A stretch of 64,000 bases of DNA from Straminergon stramineum (lineage: Eukaryota; Streptophyta; Bryopsida; Hypnales; Calliergonaceae): assembly GCA_963920665.1 (NCBI GenBank), contig OY987269.1, positions 14,572,501-14,636,500 of the forward strand. Reading direction: 5' to 3'. The position numbers were made by a program, and so were the translations under genes. Each line of letters opens with the position of its first letter. Within the stretch, counting starts at the first letter, position 1. This document shows positions 20,020 to 32,820 of this stretch, one piece after another. The notes beneath the pieces were generated by a model. That model saw only the letters and a list, made by a program, of their open reading frames with translations. It searched no databases and was not told the DNA's origin.

Positions 20020-20790
20020 CCTTTTTTTTAATCTGAGCCACTAAGTGGACCCTTAGGAATTGATTTGTTGTATATCCAGCTTTCCAGAGTTGTCTTGTGA
20101 ATGTGTGGAAGTGTAAGAGAGGAGGAGGAAAGGATGAATTCGGATCTGAAGGGATTGGAATCTGAGTTGTGAGGAACGTTTGTGACAAAGTCTAGACTAG
20201 TGATTTTGGTCTTGAGCACGTGTCTTTAAACTCCTGGAACGGGAATCCGATTAGGAGTGGTGTGGGTGCAGATCCGGAATACCAGGGAGGGTTCCGTGCG
20301 GAGATAAGCAACCGCTAGTGGAAGAAACCCCATACCACTTACCGAAAGGTCAGCCAAACCCTAGAATCAGTTTAGCGAATGACTTACAATCCTTATCTTA
20401 GTTCCGGTCTTTATTGGTCTATCGTTGTAGTGGAAAAGACTAGAGGCGGCTTTGTGTGACCTGCTTTCCGGATTGGCCATCCGGATAGTTGTGAGAGTGT
20501 TTTCGGTCTGATCTAACACAACAGTTGGTCTAAGTGGGTGTTGTGTAGTTTTGAAAGAGAAGAGAGTGTGAGGAATACGAGTGGTGAGTCCCTACCCCTC
20601 TATACAATCAAAGGTGGACCCTCTGAGGGTAAAACAAAGGTAACAAAAACCGGTGCTGGTGTGAAGTGATGGATCTGGAATCCGGAAAAAGAGTGAATCC
20701 GGATTGGATTCTGGAAAGAGAGAGCTTGAGTCGGTAGAACGGATAACCTAAGCTTGCAGCAACATATTAGAATCCCCTAGGATGATATTT
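20020..20790 (+). repeat. LTR-like fragment related to 36.17-36.62 kb
   Basis: Shares ordered blocks with 36.17-36.62 kb: a GGGAATCCGATT-like block, GTTGTAGTGGAAAA, CTTTGTGTGACCTGC, then TTCCGGATT..CCATCCGGAT.GTTGTGAG. No coding region. Probably the tail of the same retroelement family as the ORFs at 34.1-35.7 kb; exact ends are not defined. Confidence 0.45.
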
Positions 20791-20984
20791 CGAGTTAGTT
20801 TACACGTTTGGGTGTTGTAAATGGTATTTATCGCACGCTACATGGACGACACTACTTCCTCGAAAAACATACACCTATGAATGATGAACACATAGTCTGC
20901 AATCCGATGCAAGATGGCACTAGAAACATGCCGGCCAGTGCCTCATGCTTCAAGTACCATTGCTTCACAAGACACACTTCTATG

Positions 20985-21905
20985 ACTTTGACGTGACTTC
21001 CATTAGTTTCCGGGGAGTCACATGACCAGAGTTGATGAAAGTGAGCGTCCCAGGCAAAATCGTGTCCAAAAATCGGACGTCCGCATTCCACGAGCGCTGC
21101 GTCTCCGGTGGATAAAAAACGCCATCTGCAAATTTACCCTGGGTAAATGCGAACGGGCCGACACGTGGACAAGCAATCGCGCGGACGGACGGCAGGTCAG
21201 GTAGATGGTAGATGGGCGGTCAGGCGGATGGGTAATCACTTGGGGGACACTCCCGATGTAGTCGTAGCAACTTTCAGTTGCAATTTCCGAATTCGTTTAT
21301 TGGAATTTTTGGGCGCGTAATGTACCGTTGGAAAGGTCTTAGAAATACCTTTTCAATGGTATATCACACGCCCCCAAACACCAAAATCTCAAATCGGAAA
21401 TGCCGAAAGAAGTATGATGCTTCGAAAAGTGAGTGTCCACCATGGTATTTGCCCATCCACCCTCCTGTCCGCACCCCCCCATCCGCTTGGCGGACGGGTG
21501 GATGGGCGATCAGTTGGGCAGACGCTCACTATATAGTCGCAGCAACTTTCAGTTGCAATTTCCGAATTCGTTTTTTGGAATTTTTGGGCGTGTAATATAC
21601 CGTTGGAAAGGTCTTGGAAATACCTTTCCAATGGTATATCACACGCCCCCCAAAACCAAAATCTCCAATCGAAAATGCTGAAAGAAGTATGATGCTTCAA
21701 AAAGTGAGTGTCCACTTTGGTGTTTGCTCGTCCGCTCTCCCGTCTGCCACGAACCTTTTCCGTCCGCTTAGTCTATCCACCATTGCTGACTGCCCTGACC
21801 TTTCAAGCCAATGTAATGCCGTCCGCCTCCTTGTCTAATGTACTTCACTTCTGTCCACCGGCAGTTTTATTACATTTAATTCTGAAAAGTGCAGAACTGT
21901 AGCTT
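20985..21905 (+). repeat. Fold-back repeat, left arm: GTCCGCC-rich modules with internal hairpins
   Basis: Two modules (about 21250-21440 and 21530-21720) share the order: GACGCTCACTATATAGTCGC, CAACTTTCAGTTGCAATTTC, AATTCG, then a hairpin whose arms (GGAAAGGTCTTGGAAATACC and complement) fold on themselves, then TGATGCTTC and GTGAGTGTCCAC. GTCCGCC-rich spacers separate the modules. Reverse-orientation copies occur at 24.2-24.7 kb. Confidence 0.75.
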
Positions 21906-22045
21906 CATTTCAAAAAAAACACTCTTTAATGCGACAAGTATCCAATGCAATATTAATGTAAGAAAAGGATAATTCCAGGTTTTCCACCCCACATTTAAAC
22001 ATGCTTTTCAAACCCTATACCCTAAACCCTAAACCCTAAACCGTA
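21905..22045 (+). repeat. Telomere-like CCCTAAA run with conserved flank
   Basis: CCCTATACCCTAAACCCTAAA preceded by a flank (GTATCCAATGCAATATTAAT, CACATTTAAACATGC) that recurs at 39300-39420 in the same orientation. It marks a dispersed repeat family rather than a chromosome end. Confidence 0.65.
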
Positions 22046-23570
22046 CAAAAAAAATCTGAATTGTAGAACCATCAATTGTACATATTAACTTATAATGTTG
22101 CTTGAGTTTTCAAAAGTAGTGGTGCGATGTGTGAAATATGTTTTATTTTTTAATATTTGAAGTTTAGAATGCAATCATGACAATGTGATGCATATGTAGA
22201 TCTTACTATCTTTGTCATTTAGGTTTCAATTGTTCTTAAGATTTACTTTATTATGGACTACTACACAAATGTGGATTATTGGATTATAACCTAGAGTATT
22301 TCTTCAATTTTTGTTGTAGAATGGATTGATAGTGCAAAACACCAATGTAAATATCCTAAAAGAATTTATATTATCTCATTATTCTATTACAACATTTATG
22401 GGATGATGCTCAAAATGATTTAAGTACTTTAATATAATTTTATGTGATATGATGTGGACTACATTAAAGTAAGCATTTATACAATAAAAATGAAATGGAG
22501 GTTCTTATCATACATGCTTATACTTATGTATACATGTGTGCACCCTAAATTGTAAACCATCAATAAATTTATCACAACCCTAAAATATTAGAGCTTAGAT
22601 TGTGTAAAATGTGATTGACCTTCAAATATGATGAGCTTTCAAAATTCAAATACAACAATTGAGATAAGTAGGTCATACTCCAATGATTACAAGTCCATTT
22701 CATCTCAAGACTTTTTTGCAAATGATTTTACGAGAAGGTTCATAATATCATATCTTGTAGATTATAAATTTACAATATTGATTTAATTGCTTATGTAGTT
22801 GTGTAGGCCTAGGATTTTTTTAAATCTTGAACCCCCAAAGTCCTCAACCTTTTTTTTCTATCGAATATCATTCAAAATTGTCATTTCTATTGTGAAGAGC
22901 AAAAACTTTATAAATTAACTTTATATCCAACCATAGGAATTTGTACTAGATTAGTATAAAAATGTATGGGAATAATGTTATCATCTTGATAACATTAAGT
23001 GCATACATTGCATGATATTTGTATTTAAAATAAGAAAAAAAATCTTTTCTTTTGTCTTGCTATACTTGATTCTTGGGCTTTTCATTTTCTTCACTTTCAA
23101 TTTTGGCACTAACGATTTTAATTTTATAATATTTTCTATTGAAGAATCTAGCTAATAAGCGAAGAATCTTGGATAAAAATTCAAAAATAAATCATTTCAT
23201 TGAAATCATATTTCACAAGAGTCCTCTATAAGAGTGTAGGGCCTTGAGACTTTAGAAATTAATTACTTTCCTTCCAAGGCATAGAAATCAATTAGAAATT
23301 GAAACCAATTAAATTGTTACAATTTTGACTTTGAATATCTTTTGCTATTAGCCAAAAAGTATTGTTGATATTACAAACTTGTAGAAAACCACCAATGTAA
23401 AACTAAATTCCTTTTAGTTACACATCCATTTGAATTCTTTGTTTACAAATCAAATGATTTTCCAAAGAAGAGGCTATTTGGTGACACTTTTCATAATTAT
23501 ATTGATTTAGTGCCTCACTATATAACATATTAAAGACATAATTTCTATAGCTTTCTTCATTCACCATGCA
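22046..23570. other. AT-rich core of the fold-back repeat, no gene
   Basis: Very AT-rich. No open frame of note and no family resemblance. Confidence 0.55.
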
Positions 23571-23579
23571 TTGCATGCT

Positions 23580-24060
23580 CTATCCGTCTGCTCATCCGCC
23601 TACCTCTACAAAGTTAAAAACACCTCTCCCTATCACCCTCTCCCTTGTCCACCCGTCCGTCGTGGGTCGACCTCCACCAAATTGAAAACACTTCACTCCT
23701 AAACCCAACTCTCGCTCTCGCCTTCCTCCCTGTTTGCTTGTCCGCCCGTCCACCTTGGGCCAACCTCCTCCAAATTGAAAACCCTTGGTCCCTTGCACTC
23801 GCCTCTCCCTCCTGCCTTCCTCCCCGTCTACCCATCCGTCGTGAGCCGACCTCCACCAAATTGAAAACACTTCACTCTCACATCCAACTCTCGCTCCTGC
23901 CTTCCTCCTCATCCGCCTAACCACCCGTTTGCTTGTCCGCATGTCCGCCATCCGCTTATCTGCCTGTTCGCCCGTCTGCCTAACCACTAGTCTGCCGTTC
24001 GCCTATCTGCCCGTCCACTTGTCTGCCCGTTTGCCTATCTACTCGTCCGCCATTCCACCT
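23580..24060 (+). repeat. Tandem repeat of about 90 bp with CCGTCCGCC spacers
   Basis: CAAATTGAAAAC recurs at about 23678, 23771 and 23857, each followed by a CTCCCTCCTGCCTTCCTCC-like stretch and Pu/Py-biased CCGTCTGCC strings. Confidence 0.65.
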
Positions 24061-24219
24061 TAGGTAGAATTCCACCAACTTGAAAACACATCACCCTTGG
24101 CCCCTTGCGCCCGCCTCTCCCTCCTACCTTTCCTCCCCGTTCATCGTCTGCTCGTCCGCCCGTCCGCATTCGCCATCTGCCCATCCGCCCGTCCGCCTAG
24201 CGAACAAGAGGGAGAACAG

Positions 24220-24920
24220 TAAGGCGAACGCTCATTTTGTGAAGCAACAAACTTCTTTTGGCATTTTCGATTGGAGATTTTGGTGTTTGGGGGCGTGTGA
24301 TATACCATTGGAAAGGTATTTCCAAGACCTTTCCAATGATATATTTTACGCCCCAAAATTCCAAAAAAAGAATTCGAAAATTACAACTGAAAGTTGTTGC
24401 GACTACATAGTGAGCGTCCACCCAACTGATCGCCCGTCCGCCCGTCTGCCAAGCAGACGGGAGGGGGGCAGACGAGAGGGCGGACGGCTAGGCGGATGGA
24501 CAAACACCAAGGTGGCCACTCACTTTTTGAAGCAACAAACTTCATTTGGCATTTCCGATTGGAGATTTTGGTATTTTGGGGCGTGTGATATACCATTGGA
24601 AAGGTATTTCCAAGACCTTTCCAACCGTATATTATGGGCACCAAAATTCTAGAAAACGAATTCGAAAATTGCAAGTGAAAGTTGCTGCGACTACATAGTG
24701 AGTGTTTGCCCGTCTGCTTGGCGGACGGAGTGGATGGACAGGCTCTAGAATCCACGGACGGGGTCACTGTTGGGGACGAGCAGACGGATTGGAGAAACCG
24801 CAAACGGGGTCGCGGATGGGCGGATGGGCTACAGAAACCGCGGACGGCAGTGCGGACGGGGTCACGGACGAGAAATTACCTAGGGTAAAAAACAAATTTT
24901 TCGAATGTCACAGGACGTCT
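24220..24920 (-). repeat. Fold-back repeat, right arm
   Basis: Two modules (about 24225-24425 and 24510-24715) are reverse complements of those at 21.25-21.72 kb, including the internal hairpin around ACCATTGGAAAGGTATTTCC. GTCCGCC-rich spacers again separate the modules. Confidence 0.75.
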
Positions 24921-25254
24921 AGGGGGGTCGCGGACACAGACACTAGTGGCTGCGTCAGGACGCCCTGTCAACCCTGCGCATGACTAGATAGAGCATCGTA
25001 CATCTAACGTAGAAATGACTTTGACACATCTCAACCACAACTAGACAGTGCGCTTGTGAGGTTCATGAGAACAGGTAGTTTTGTACTAGTTTAGAGGAAG
25101 GACTTTAGACATATTGCTTCGTAGAAACATGACAGATACAGAATAGTGCAAGTACTTACACATACAAATCTTGCATAACCGGTACATTTGAAAGCACGTA
25201 TTGGTGTGCAATGTCTCGTAGCTCTGAGCTCATCATGTATAGTTTCCCCAGACC

Positions 25255-28122
25255 CTATAGCACCTCCTCGGCGTCACCATACTCTTCGTCTTCATCCCAT
25301 ACTTGTCTTTGCGTGGCCTCAAATCTGTGGAGGTACTCGGTTATGAAGCCAATGCATTCATCTTTCAAATACCCCTCTGCCATACATGCTTCGGGACATG
25401 CCATATTCTGAACATGGGTCTTCAAGACTTTCATGTACCGTTCAACAGGATACATCCACCGTGCACTAACTGGTCCACACAAGTCTAGCTCCTTCACAAG
25501 ATGGTAGGGAAGATGTGTCATTATATCAAAAAAGGATGGTGGAAACTCAATCTCCAACAATGCCATGCTTTCTGTCACATCAACTTCCAATGATGCAAAG
25601 TTTGCTGGATTGTACACCTTCGTGCATAGGCGCCTAAAGACCTTGCACATTTTCATGATTGCCATACGGGGCCTAGGTTGCATCAGACCTTGAAGTGCTA
25701 GTGGCAACACTTGTTGCATTAGTACGTGGTAATCGTGGGACTTGAGGCCCCCAAAGTTCTTCTTTCGAATGCACTTGCCTAGGTCTGAAGAGAAGCCACT
25801 TGGTGTTTTCAAGGACTCAAGGCACCTTGTAAACTTCTCAAATTCATCTTCGGATAGCACGTACAGTGCTCGAGGTTTCACCATTTTCCCTACCTTACGT
25901 GGGTTGGGGGTTAGCCAGAGGTGTTTTCTGATATTTCGCCTCTACAAATCTCTTCGGACCTTCATAGTGTCTTTCTTTCTTGTTATGGTCTTCAAAAAAT
26001 TCTTTGCCAAGTTCATTTCGCAGTGCATGACATCCAATGTATACCAGATTAGAAGATATTGCAAAATATGACATACGACTTGGAGGTGAGTTCCTCGTCA
26101 ACCTCATTTACAAAGGTGGAAGTACACATCTAGTATGCACTCAATATATACCCTATGCCTTTAGCAATAGATACATGAAACTATTTTAACATGAAGACAG
26201 GGTAAAATAAGAAAGATAGAGGTGCCTCCTATTGAGTTGCATTTCCGTGTCTCCATAGAAACAGAAGTGACAATCTATCATACATTAGTCACACAACATG
26301 ACTTCTACTTGTTAACTACTTCGCAATCACTACCTCGCCACTTTTGACAATCATCCAAGTCCTTTGCAAGTCCCCTATAAGTCACGCGAAGGGTTGGAAG
26401 AAAAAACCAGCACTGCTAACCTTCCAATAAGGCAATCTGTACAGAATGCTCAGTCGCTTCACACCGTGTATTTTTGATGGGTCCCCTATAGCACCCTCTC
26501 TATGTCCAGCTGCTCTCCATGCCTCATAATCCATCGCGTGTTGTACTTGCTCTTCTACTATAACTTCCCGTGGTTTAGGGCGACTTTCAATGCTGCTGTT
26601 GAAGTGGTCCTTCATTTCTTCTGAACGATAGGAATGATCTTCACGCAACCACTGACGAGTCCTACGGCACGTTTGCTTCCCCAACTCTATAGAATGCTCG
26701 GCACCTAAGTCTTCTCCACACAGAGGACAAGCTACGTATCCTTGATGGGCAAATCCTCCTACCGTGCCATAGCCCGGAAAGTCATGAATAGTCCACAAGA
26801 GCATACCTCGCAGCGTGAATGACCTACACCCAAGCTCCTTCGTGATGTCATGTGTAGGAACCCCTCCCCATAACTCTAGCAACTCTTCGACAAGTGGCTC
26901 CAAATATACATCAAATACATTAGCCGTAACGGATTCCCTCCCAGGAATCAACAATGCCAACAATACAAAAAACTTCTTCGACGTCAACCATGGGGGAAGA
27001 TTATAATTCAGTAGTAACACTAGCCACCTGGACCACGATGATCAGTTTTGCTTGAAAGGATTCACCCCATCAGCGGCCAAGGCAAAGTGAGTGTTCCGTG
27101 CATCGCTTCCAAACGTAGGATCCACATTGTCGTGGAAGTGTTGCCAAGCCTTTGAGTCACAAGGATGACGCACAAGGCCATCCCCTCCTTCTCGGTTGCT
27201 TCGATTTTCAGCATGCCATACCATCAACTTCGAGATACTAGGACTCCTGAACATCCTTTGTAGACATGGAATAATGGGGAAGTGACGGAGAACTTTCATT
27301 GGGAAGGCCCGTCGATCTTCATCTCTATATCTGCGACCATTGCACTTAGGGCACCTCAAGGCATTTTCATGTTTGCCACGAAATAGCACACATCCTTTCT
27401 CACGCATGGATGGTCTTGTATGTGAGGCCTAGTTTTGCTGTCAATGTCTTTGCCGCATGGTACGTTTTAGGCAATGTATTTCCCTCTGGAAGAAGATGGA
27501 CATGCAAAATGTTGAATAGCTCATTTGCACAATGATTACTCACCCCATGCACTGTACAAAGGTTCATAAGCAAGATTGTTGCTGCAAGTTTGCTAGACCT
27601 GGAGTCAACATACAGACCCTCCATGGAGTCTTCCAATACTCGGGCATCGAAGTTGCCGTCCTCACCTTCTCCATCTGAGGTACTTTCAGCAGTGGGCAGA
27701 TCATCCCTACATTCTTCAGCCTCTGCATTGTCCTCCGTGCCTCCTTCTCTACAGTCTTCATGGATGGAGTCTGCAGTGGCAAAAGCATCGCTAACTTCAC
27801 GGTGAACTCGCTCTACAGAACTTTTAGTGCCTTCCACTTCCCCTATCGCTTGGTCTATCATGCCACGAGTATCAACATTGGCATCCAGGTGCACCGCAGG
27901 CTCTTCCACTGGTCTCCAGAATTGTTGCTCCCACTCCTCATCAGAGGAGTCTCTAGAACTAGGACCTCTCCAAATTCGAGAACTTGGATCTCTACCATTG
28001 CGGATTAGGTACTCTCTTACATTATGTATGAGTAATCTCTTGTGCCCTCGACATTTGGTGCACGGGCAATGTAGTCTCTTGACGTTGTACAATGTAGCCC
28101 TCTCCAATTCCCTACTCCACAA
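25255..28122 (-). pseudogene. CACTA (En/Spm) TNP2-type transposase, degenerate
   Basis: In order on the minus strand: a transposase-associated Cys-rich segment (CPCTKCRGH, near 28080-28030), an acidic linker, the TNP2/Transposase_21 core (GCVLFRG, NLPPWLTSKKFF, LLIPGRESV, LRGMLLWTIHDFPGYG, YVACPLCGEDLG; 27407-26400), an intron near 26420-26070, then LDVMHCEMNLAKNF and a DUF4218 domain (LMQQVLPLALQGL, LCGPVSARWMYPVERYMKVL; 25884-25255). These match plant CACTA transposases, which act in the nucleus on element ends. Damage: a one-base frameshift near 27401-27405, in-frame TGA 27042-27044 and in-frame TAG 25942-25944. The N-terminus lacks a convincing ATG, and no DUF4216-like tail was found. Confidence 0.88.
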
Positions 28123-28677
28123 CTGGTCATCTCATAGTTGTTGCCTATGAGTATTGCTCAAAGGCAGTCTGGTCGGTATCATCTTTTATATGAGTCAGAT
28201 TTTGGTTGTTACTCCTCCGCTACAAGACATTACAATGGGCACGTCAGAATTGAAATTCATATTCGACTAACAACTTTGAAGGGCAAAAATTTCATGAACA
28301 ACTCCGATTCAACTACAACATGACTTTTGTTACTATGGTGTGACTTCAATATGACTATATACTATTAAATCACGGAACATAGGTGAGCCATGCGTATGAA
28401 CAAAGAACTCAAAATCATTCTACATACTCATGTTCTTTTATTATGTTTTACTTCTTCAATTTGACCATATTCACATTCAAGAGGGTCATATGAAGAAGTG
28501 AGAGACGGAGTGGGTGATCCCCTACATGTGGTTCAAAATTTCAATAAAACTCACAATGCCATCCAATAAAACAAGTGAATTCCATACCTCTTTGCATTAC
28601 ATGGGAATAAGTAACAAATCAACCAATGAAAATTGTTTTTTCTTGGGAGTACATAGACACTCTCTAGAAGAGAGGTC

Positions 28678-29170
28678 CTATGTTCCTACCCCTCCTACCA
28701 ACTCTGCATTGGTTACAGTGACGATTTCTGCTTGTATAGCAATACTTTTAGCTAGTGCTTGCTCTACCCTAGCTTTGAAATTGAGTTTGGGCGGTGACAT
28801 CCTTAATGCTAGAGGACTAACTATGAATTGAGAGTCATTTGGACATTCGCAAAATGACTCTCTACCATCGACTTTGTCTTTCCTGGATGCATCTGCGATA
28901 GTGGATTGTACCAAGGTCTACTTCTTGGAGTTGCTCATTTCTTTGACATGTATGGACTATAAAACCGAACTAAATCTTGGAATAGATCCAGATGTGTTTC
29001 GTGACTCTCTTTCATCCTCTAAATCCGGGGTAAGCATTCTACGTCTCTTTCTACGGAACAATGGTGTAGCTCTAAGAACTCTTTGCTTGGGCATTGCGTC
29101 AATCACTAATTCGCTTCGTAGTTGCTGCAAGTGGACAATACTAGAACTTTTAAGAGAACTTTTACTTCAA
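28678..29170 (-). pseudogene. Possible exons of an unrecognised minus-strand gene
   Basis: The minus frame from about 29110 reads MPKQRVLRATPLFRRKRRRM and an acidic tail. An acceptor-like CTATCGCAG near 28893 is followed by an open frame ending at 28678 (PPKLNFKARVEQALAKS). Composition looks coding, but I recognise no family. It may be an accessory gene of the CACTA element. Confidence 0.3.
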
Positions 29171-29545
29171 GCACACAAATATAATACTTGAGCTGAGGAA
29201 CTGCAGTAGGGCCAAGTCTTTGCTCTGATCGCGGTAAGCAGCCTATATGTTGCTCATGTGGAGTTCCTTATACTAGGAATGAATTTGACATGTTTGCCCA
29301 CCTGCCACAATTAGACTAGCAAAATTCAAACATATGCATGGTGAAATCACGAATCCATGCCAAAAAACCCGTCCATGTAAATTAGAAAGCACTCAATGCT
29401 TATTAAAATATACTGCAGGCTCTTCGACTCCCTTATGTACTTCCAATAACAAATAGTAACTTCTTGACGAAGCTCTTATGGAAAGGGGCTGGAATCATTG
29501 GGAGGGAGGTAGGTACCCAAAAACATATGGAGTTCACCAAAAAAA

Positions 29546-29734
29546 CTAGAAGTTCATAATAAAATCCTTTAGACAAGTGAGTGGAAATTGCTTCTCCAGT
29601 GAGAAAGTCATGTACAATTCTCTCATAAGACTACTCAAAACTGCTTCATTTTTGACATAGGGCAACTGATTCGTGAATGCAAGGAGGTGGTCTACAAGAC
29701 CATGGACAACACTCATAAGTCTACCACAAAACAA
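29546..29734 (-). other. Short open frame, doubtful exon
   Basis: 62 codons with mixed hydrophobic composition. No family recognised. Surrounding sequence from 29.2 to 30.4 kb holds nothing else I can name. Confidence 0.15.
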
Positions 29735-30496
29735 TCATAGACCCTTGGAAAACAACAATTCTACACACAAAGAAACAATAAAATGAAGCTGAATGTGTGA
29801 AACATGAATCAGAAGAACACATCAATAATAGCCTGCAGTCACCCCCCAGTCTTTTTCTTCAAGAAATGACTAGAAAACAACTGATACTAGTGACAATTCA
29901 GTCATTTTGTGCAAATAACGACTCCGATATAACTCCACCTAGTTGTATGGAAGTGGCAAATATGACAAGCATCGTGAACGCCGCCTCCTGCTACATGAAG
30001 AAGAGGACTTCATGTCTTCTACCCTAATAAACCCTATTGATCAATCTGTGTTTGTACGACTACCTGCCTCATCATTCTGATCTCTTTGAATCATTGGTTT
30101 TCCTACACTGCATACTAAACTAAATCATGGCAAAGATCGATTGTCTCTACTTAGTCTCATCGGAGAGCATTTCTTAGTAATTAAGGGCTCCAAAAATTAA
30201 TTGCTAGTCGCCACATGCCACTTCCCTCATCATGCCCTCCACTTCTGCTTTTTCTGATCGGCTTTAGGAACACGCACTTGTATAGAAGAATTGAAGTGCA
30301 AGCTTCCTTTGATGCAGAGTTGATGTAGAAGGTGATCGTTAAGCTTTGTAGCGTCGCCCTTGTATGAGGAAATTTCTGTTTATTGTTCCTAGCAATCACA
30401 GGCATGCAATAGCGTATAGAAATCGTACTACAGCCAAGAGAACATCGGGAAATTTATAGAGGAATCGAAGTGCAGAAGAAGATTGATTCAACAATG

Positions 30497-30775
30497 TCAA
30501 GCCTTGAAAATCCGAAGACAGAGTATGAGCTTCTCCGGGACAAGCGAGTCGCAGAGGTGGCCAAGGCGATAGAGCCAATCCTTCTTGTAAAAAAACAACT
30601 GTGAGCTATGCCTGAACTCATTCTCATCTAGTGCGTCTAAATTTTTGTGTCCTCTCCTAGACTGCGTAGCCTTCCAAGTCTCGTACTTCGTACATGAACG
30701 CCGTAGAACACTGCACAATCGTTCCAAGATGTCCCACGAACTCTTGTAGGCCGTTCGCAAGTTCTCCTTGTCCAC
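30497..30775 (-). other. Unrecognised open frame, possible decayed exon
   Basis: 92 codons, with RTAYKSSWDILERLCSVLRR and a hydrophobic C-terminus. Amino-acid usage is plausible for an exon, but there is no domain match. It lies between the two CACTA genes and might belong to the element. Confidence 0.25.
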
Positions 30776-31264
30776 CTTTCTGAATGTCCTTCACTGAAGT
30801 CTCGGGTTTTCGAAGGACTATGTTTCGACGGCGCGCTAGGGTTGAATATGCACTTTGCTTTCAAAAAAGGTCTAGAATCGACCCGCAAGAGTCTGTCAGT
30901 TGTTTAGTAGTTGTTTTCAAGTCGATATTCATTCCTTTTGTCTCTAGAGCAACTGGTGGTAGTCATTTTCAAGTCGTTTAGAAGCGCTATTGCAGTGACA
31001 GTATGAATGAAAATCCTCCTATATTAGGTACTCCCACCTTTTGGCCATGTGTAACTCTTCATGACGTTGAAGTTGAAGTTGTCGTTGCCTTCTATGAGTC
31101 CAAGCACAACCCTAAGTTTCCGTCTTCCTTCTGTGCCATGTTGTGTTCTTATGTTCATGTTATCGCCAATTGTTTGATGGTCTTCTTTTCTATTGCTACG
31201 GGATGTAGCAACACACTTTTTGGATGGTCGGAATCTAGTGACGTAGGAATGAGGAAGTAGTGAA

Positions 31265-32395
31265 GATGCTACAAAAGGACAAAACGATTATTGCAGCAAA
31301 GTGCACTGAGGGTTTGCGCAAGAGTTCGGGGCGGCGGGGCCTCTGAGGACACATGAAGCACAATCTTGGTGACGACGCACAGGACATGAGTAGCGACCAT
31401 GATTCCTCCTCCGAGGCAACAAGGTCCAATGAAGAGGCCATTGCAACAAGTATGATGAATTTAGCAATTGCTTGTACACATGTTCAGCAGCAATCCAAGG
31501 AGGAGGCAACTATTGTAAGTAATTCGCAGTAATGCCTTCTCGTTGCTAGGTTAGGGTTTACGGCAGCCGGCTATATGGTCATTGTTAGGTTCCATCCCAT
31601 TTTGAGCAATCCTCTACGGCTTAGAGTCCTTGTTGTGAATTTTGAGCAGTTTCCCCATTTCAGCTATTGCATTGAGTGCACTCCAAGAAGTACGACTGGT
31701 CTTTTTAGTCCTCAGTTGAGCATTGCTTTCAATTGGCATGGGGTTTTGTACAATCCCTAGAACTATTACATCTCTTCTTTCTAGTTAGTGTAGATGTAGA
31801 GAGAGAGGAGTTTGACTCCAGTGACAAGGAGCTCGAGGAGGAGGAGCCTCTCATAGATCGAAGGAAGAAGAGACCTAAACCAACAACAATTTTCAAATCG
31901 CTTGTGAAGGTAGATGCTAAGGGCCATGTACGCAGCAACCACCATCGCAAACTGGACCTTATGGGTTTGGATGGTCATGGGTGCCGGGGCAATGGATGCC
32001 GCAGCAACCCAGTCAAGCACCTCCGCCCTGGTTTGCAGGTTTGCCAGCACTTTTCCAAGGGGCGTGGCCAGCAAATGAAGCGGGTGAAGATCCTGTTTCT
32101 TCTTCCACATTTAGGAGGAAAAAATAAACTACTTATGAGCTTGGAAGTCGTGAAAGTTCCACTACAGGGGGGGAAACCAAACTTCGTATATGTACAAGAA
32201 GGAGGCAAAGTAGATGTAGGCTGTGAGGGCAAGAATGCTTGGGACAAAGCAGTGAGGAATTTCGTCCCCAAGATTTTGGATATGAGTGTGGTGGAGTGGT
32301 CGAAAGACAAGCCACACACGCTGCAGAAATTGCGGGAGGCACTAGACAATGAGTTTGAGTACATGGGTAATCCGTTAAGCATGTCTAGGCAGGGT
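31265..32395 (+). pseudogene. CACTA ORF1-like protein, degenerate and truncated by a repeat
   Basis: A first exon near 31268-31513 (MLQKDKTII..., in-frame TGA at 31344-31346) ends at a consensus donor ATT|GTAAGT. Downstream, an acidic stretch, a Pro/Gln/Trp-rich segment (PGQWMPQQPSQAPPPWFAG, read in another frame around 31980-32060) and a conserved tail (VVEWSKDKPHTLQKLREALD, FEYMGNPLS) resemble the DNA-binding ORF1-type proteins of plant CACTA elements. A homopolymer near 32106-32115 shifts the frame. The family pattern stops after NPLSM at about 32382, where the 0.45-kb inverted-repeat sequence begins, so the gene is probably cut by an insertion. Confidence 0.55.
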
Positions 32396-32820
32396 TGTTC
32401 CGGCGGACAGTTCGACAACACGACAAACACCACGTCCAACACGTCAAGTAGACCCTCTTGTCTATCTAATAGAGTCAAATTTAGCTTTGACTTTTAAAAA
32501 AATATTCACCCTGCCCGTGAGGCCACCTAGATGCCATGTGGTAGACATGTGTCTTCCACGTAGCATCCTAAAGGGGCACATGTGGGTGTGGGCGACCACA
32601 GATAGGGTGACTTCAAGTTTAGGTTGGTGGGTGACCGCGGTTGTGGAGTACGTGGCAAGTTGCGAAGCAAAGACACGAAGTGAAAACCCGAAGAAAAGTA
32701 ACGCCCCACAATTACCCAAGGTCGCCCCAAAAGACCCGCAGTCCCCTCCTAGAGGACCCGTACATGCCCCAGAAGACCAGCAGTCACCCCCCAGGGACTC
32801 GTATGCGCCCCTGAAGCAAC
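32390..32820 (-). repeat. Right arm of the long inverted repeat (partner 19440-19888)
   Basis: Reverse complement of the left arm. Both arms place the unique part inside and the minisatellite part outside. Confidence 0.8.
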
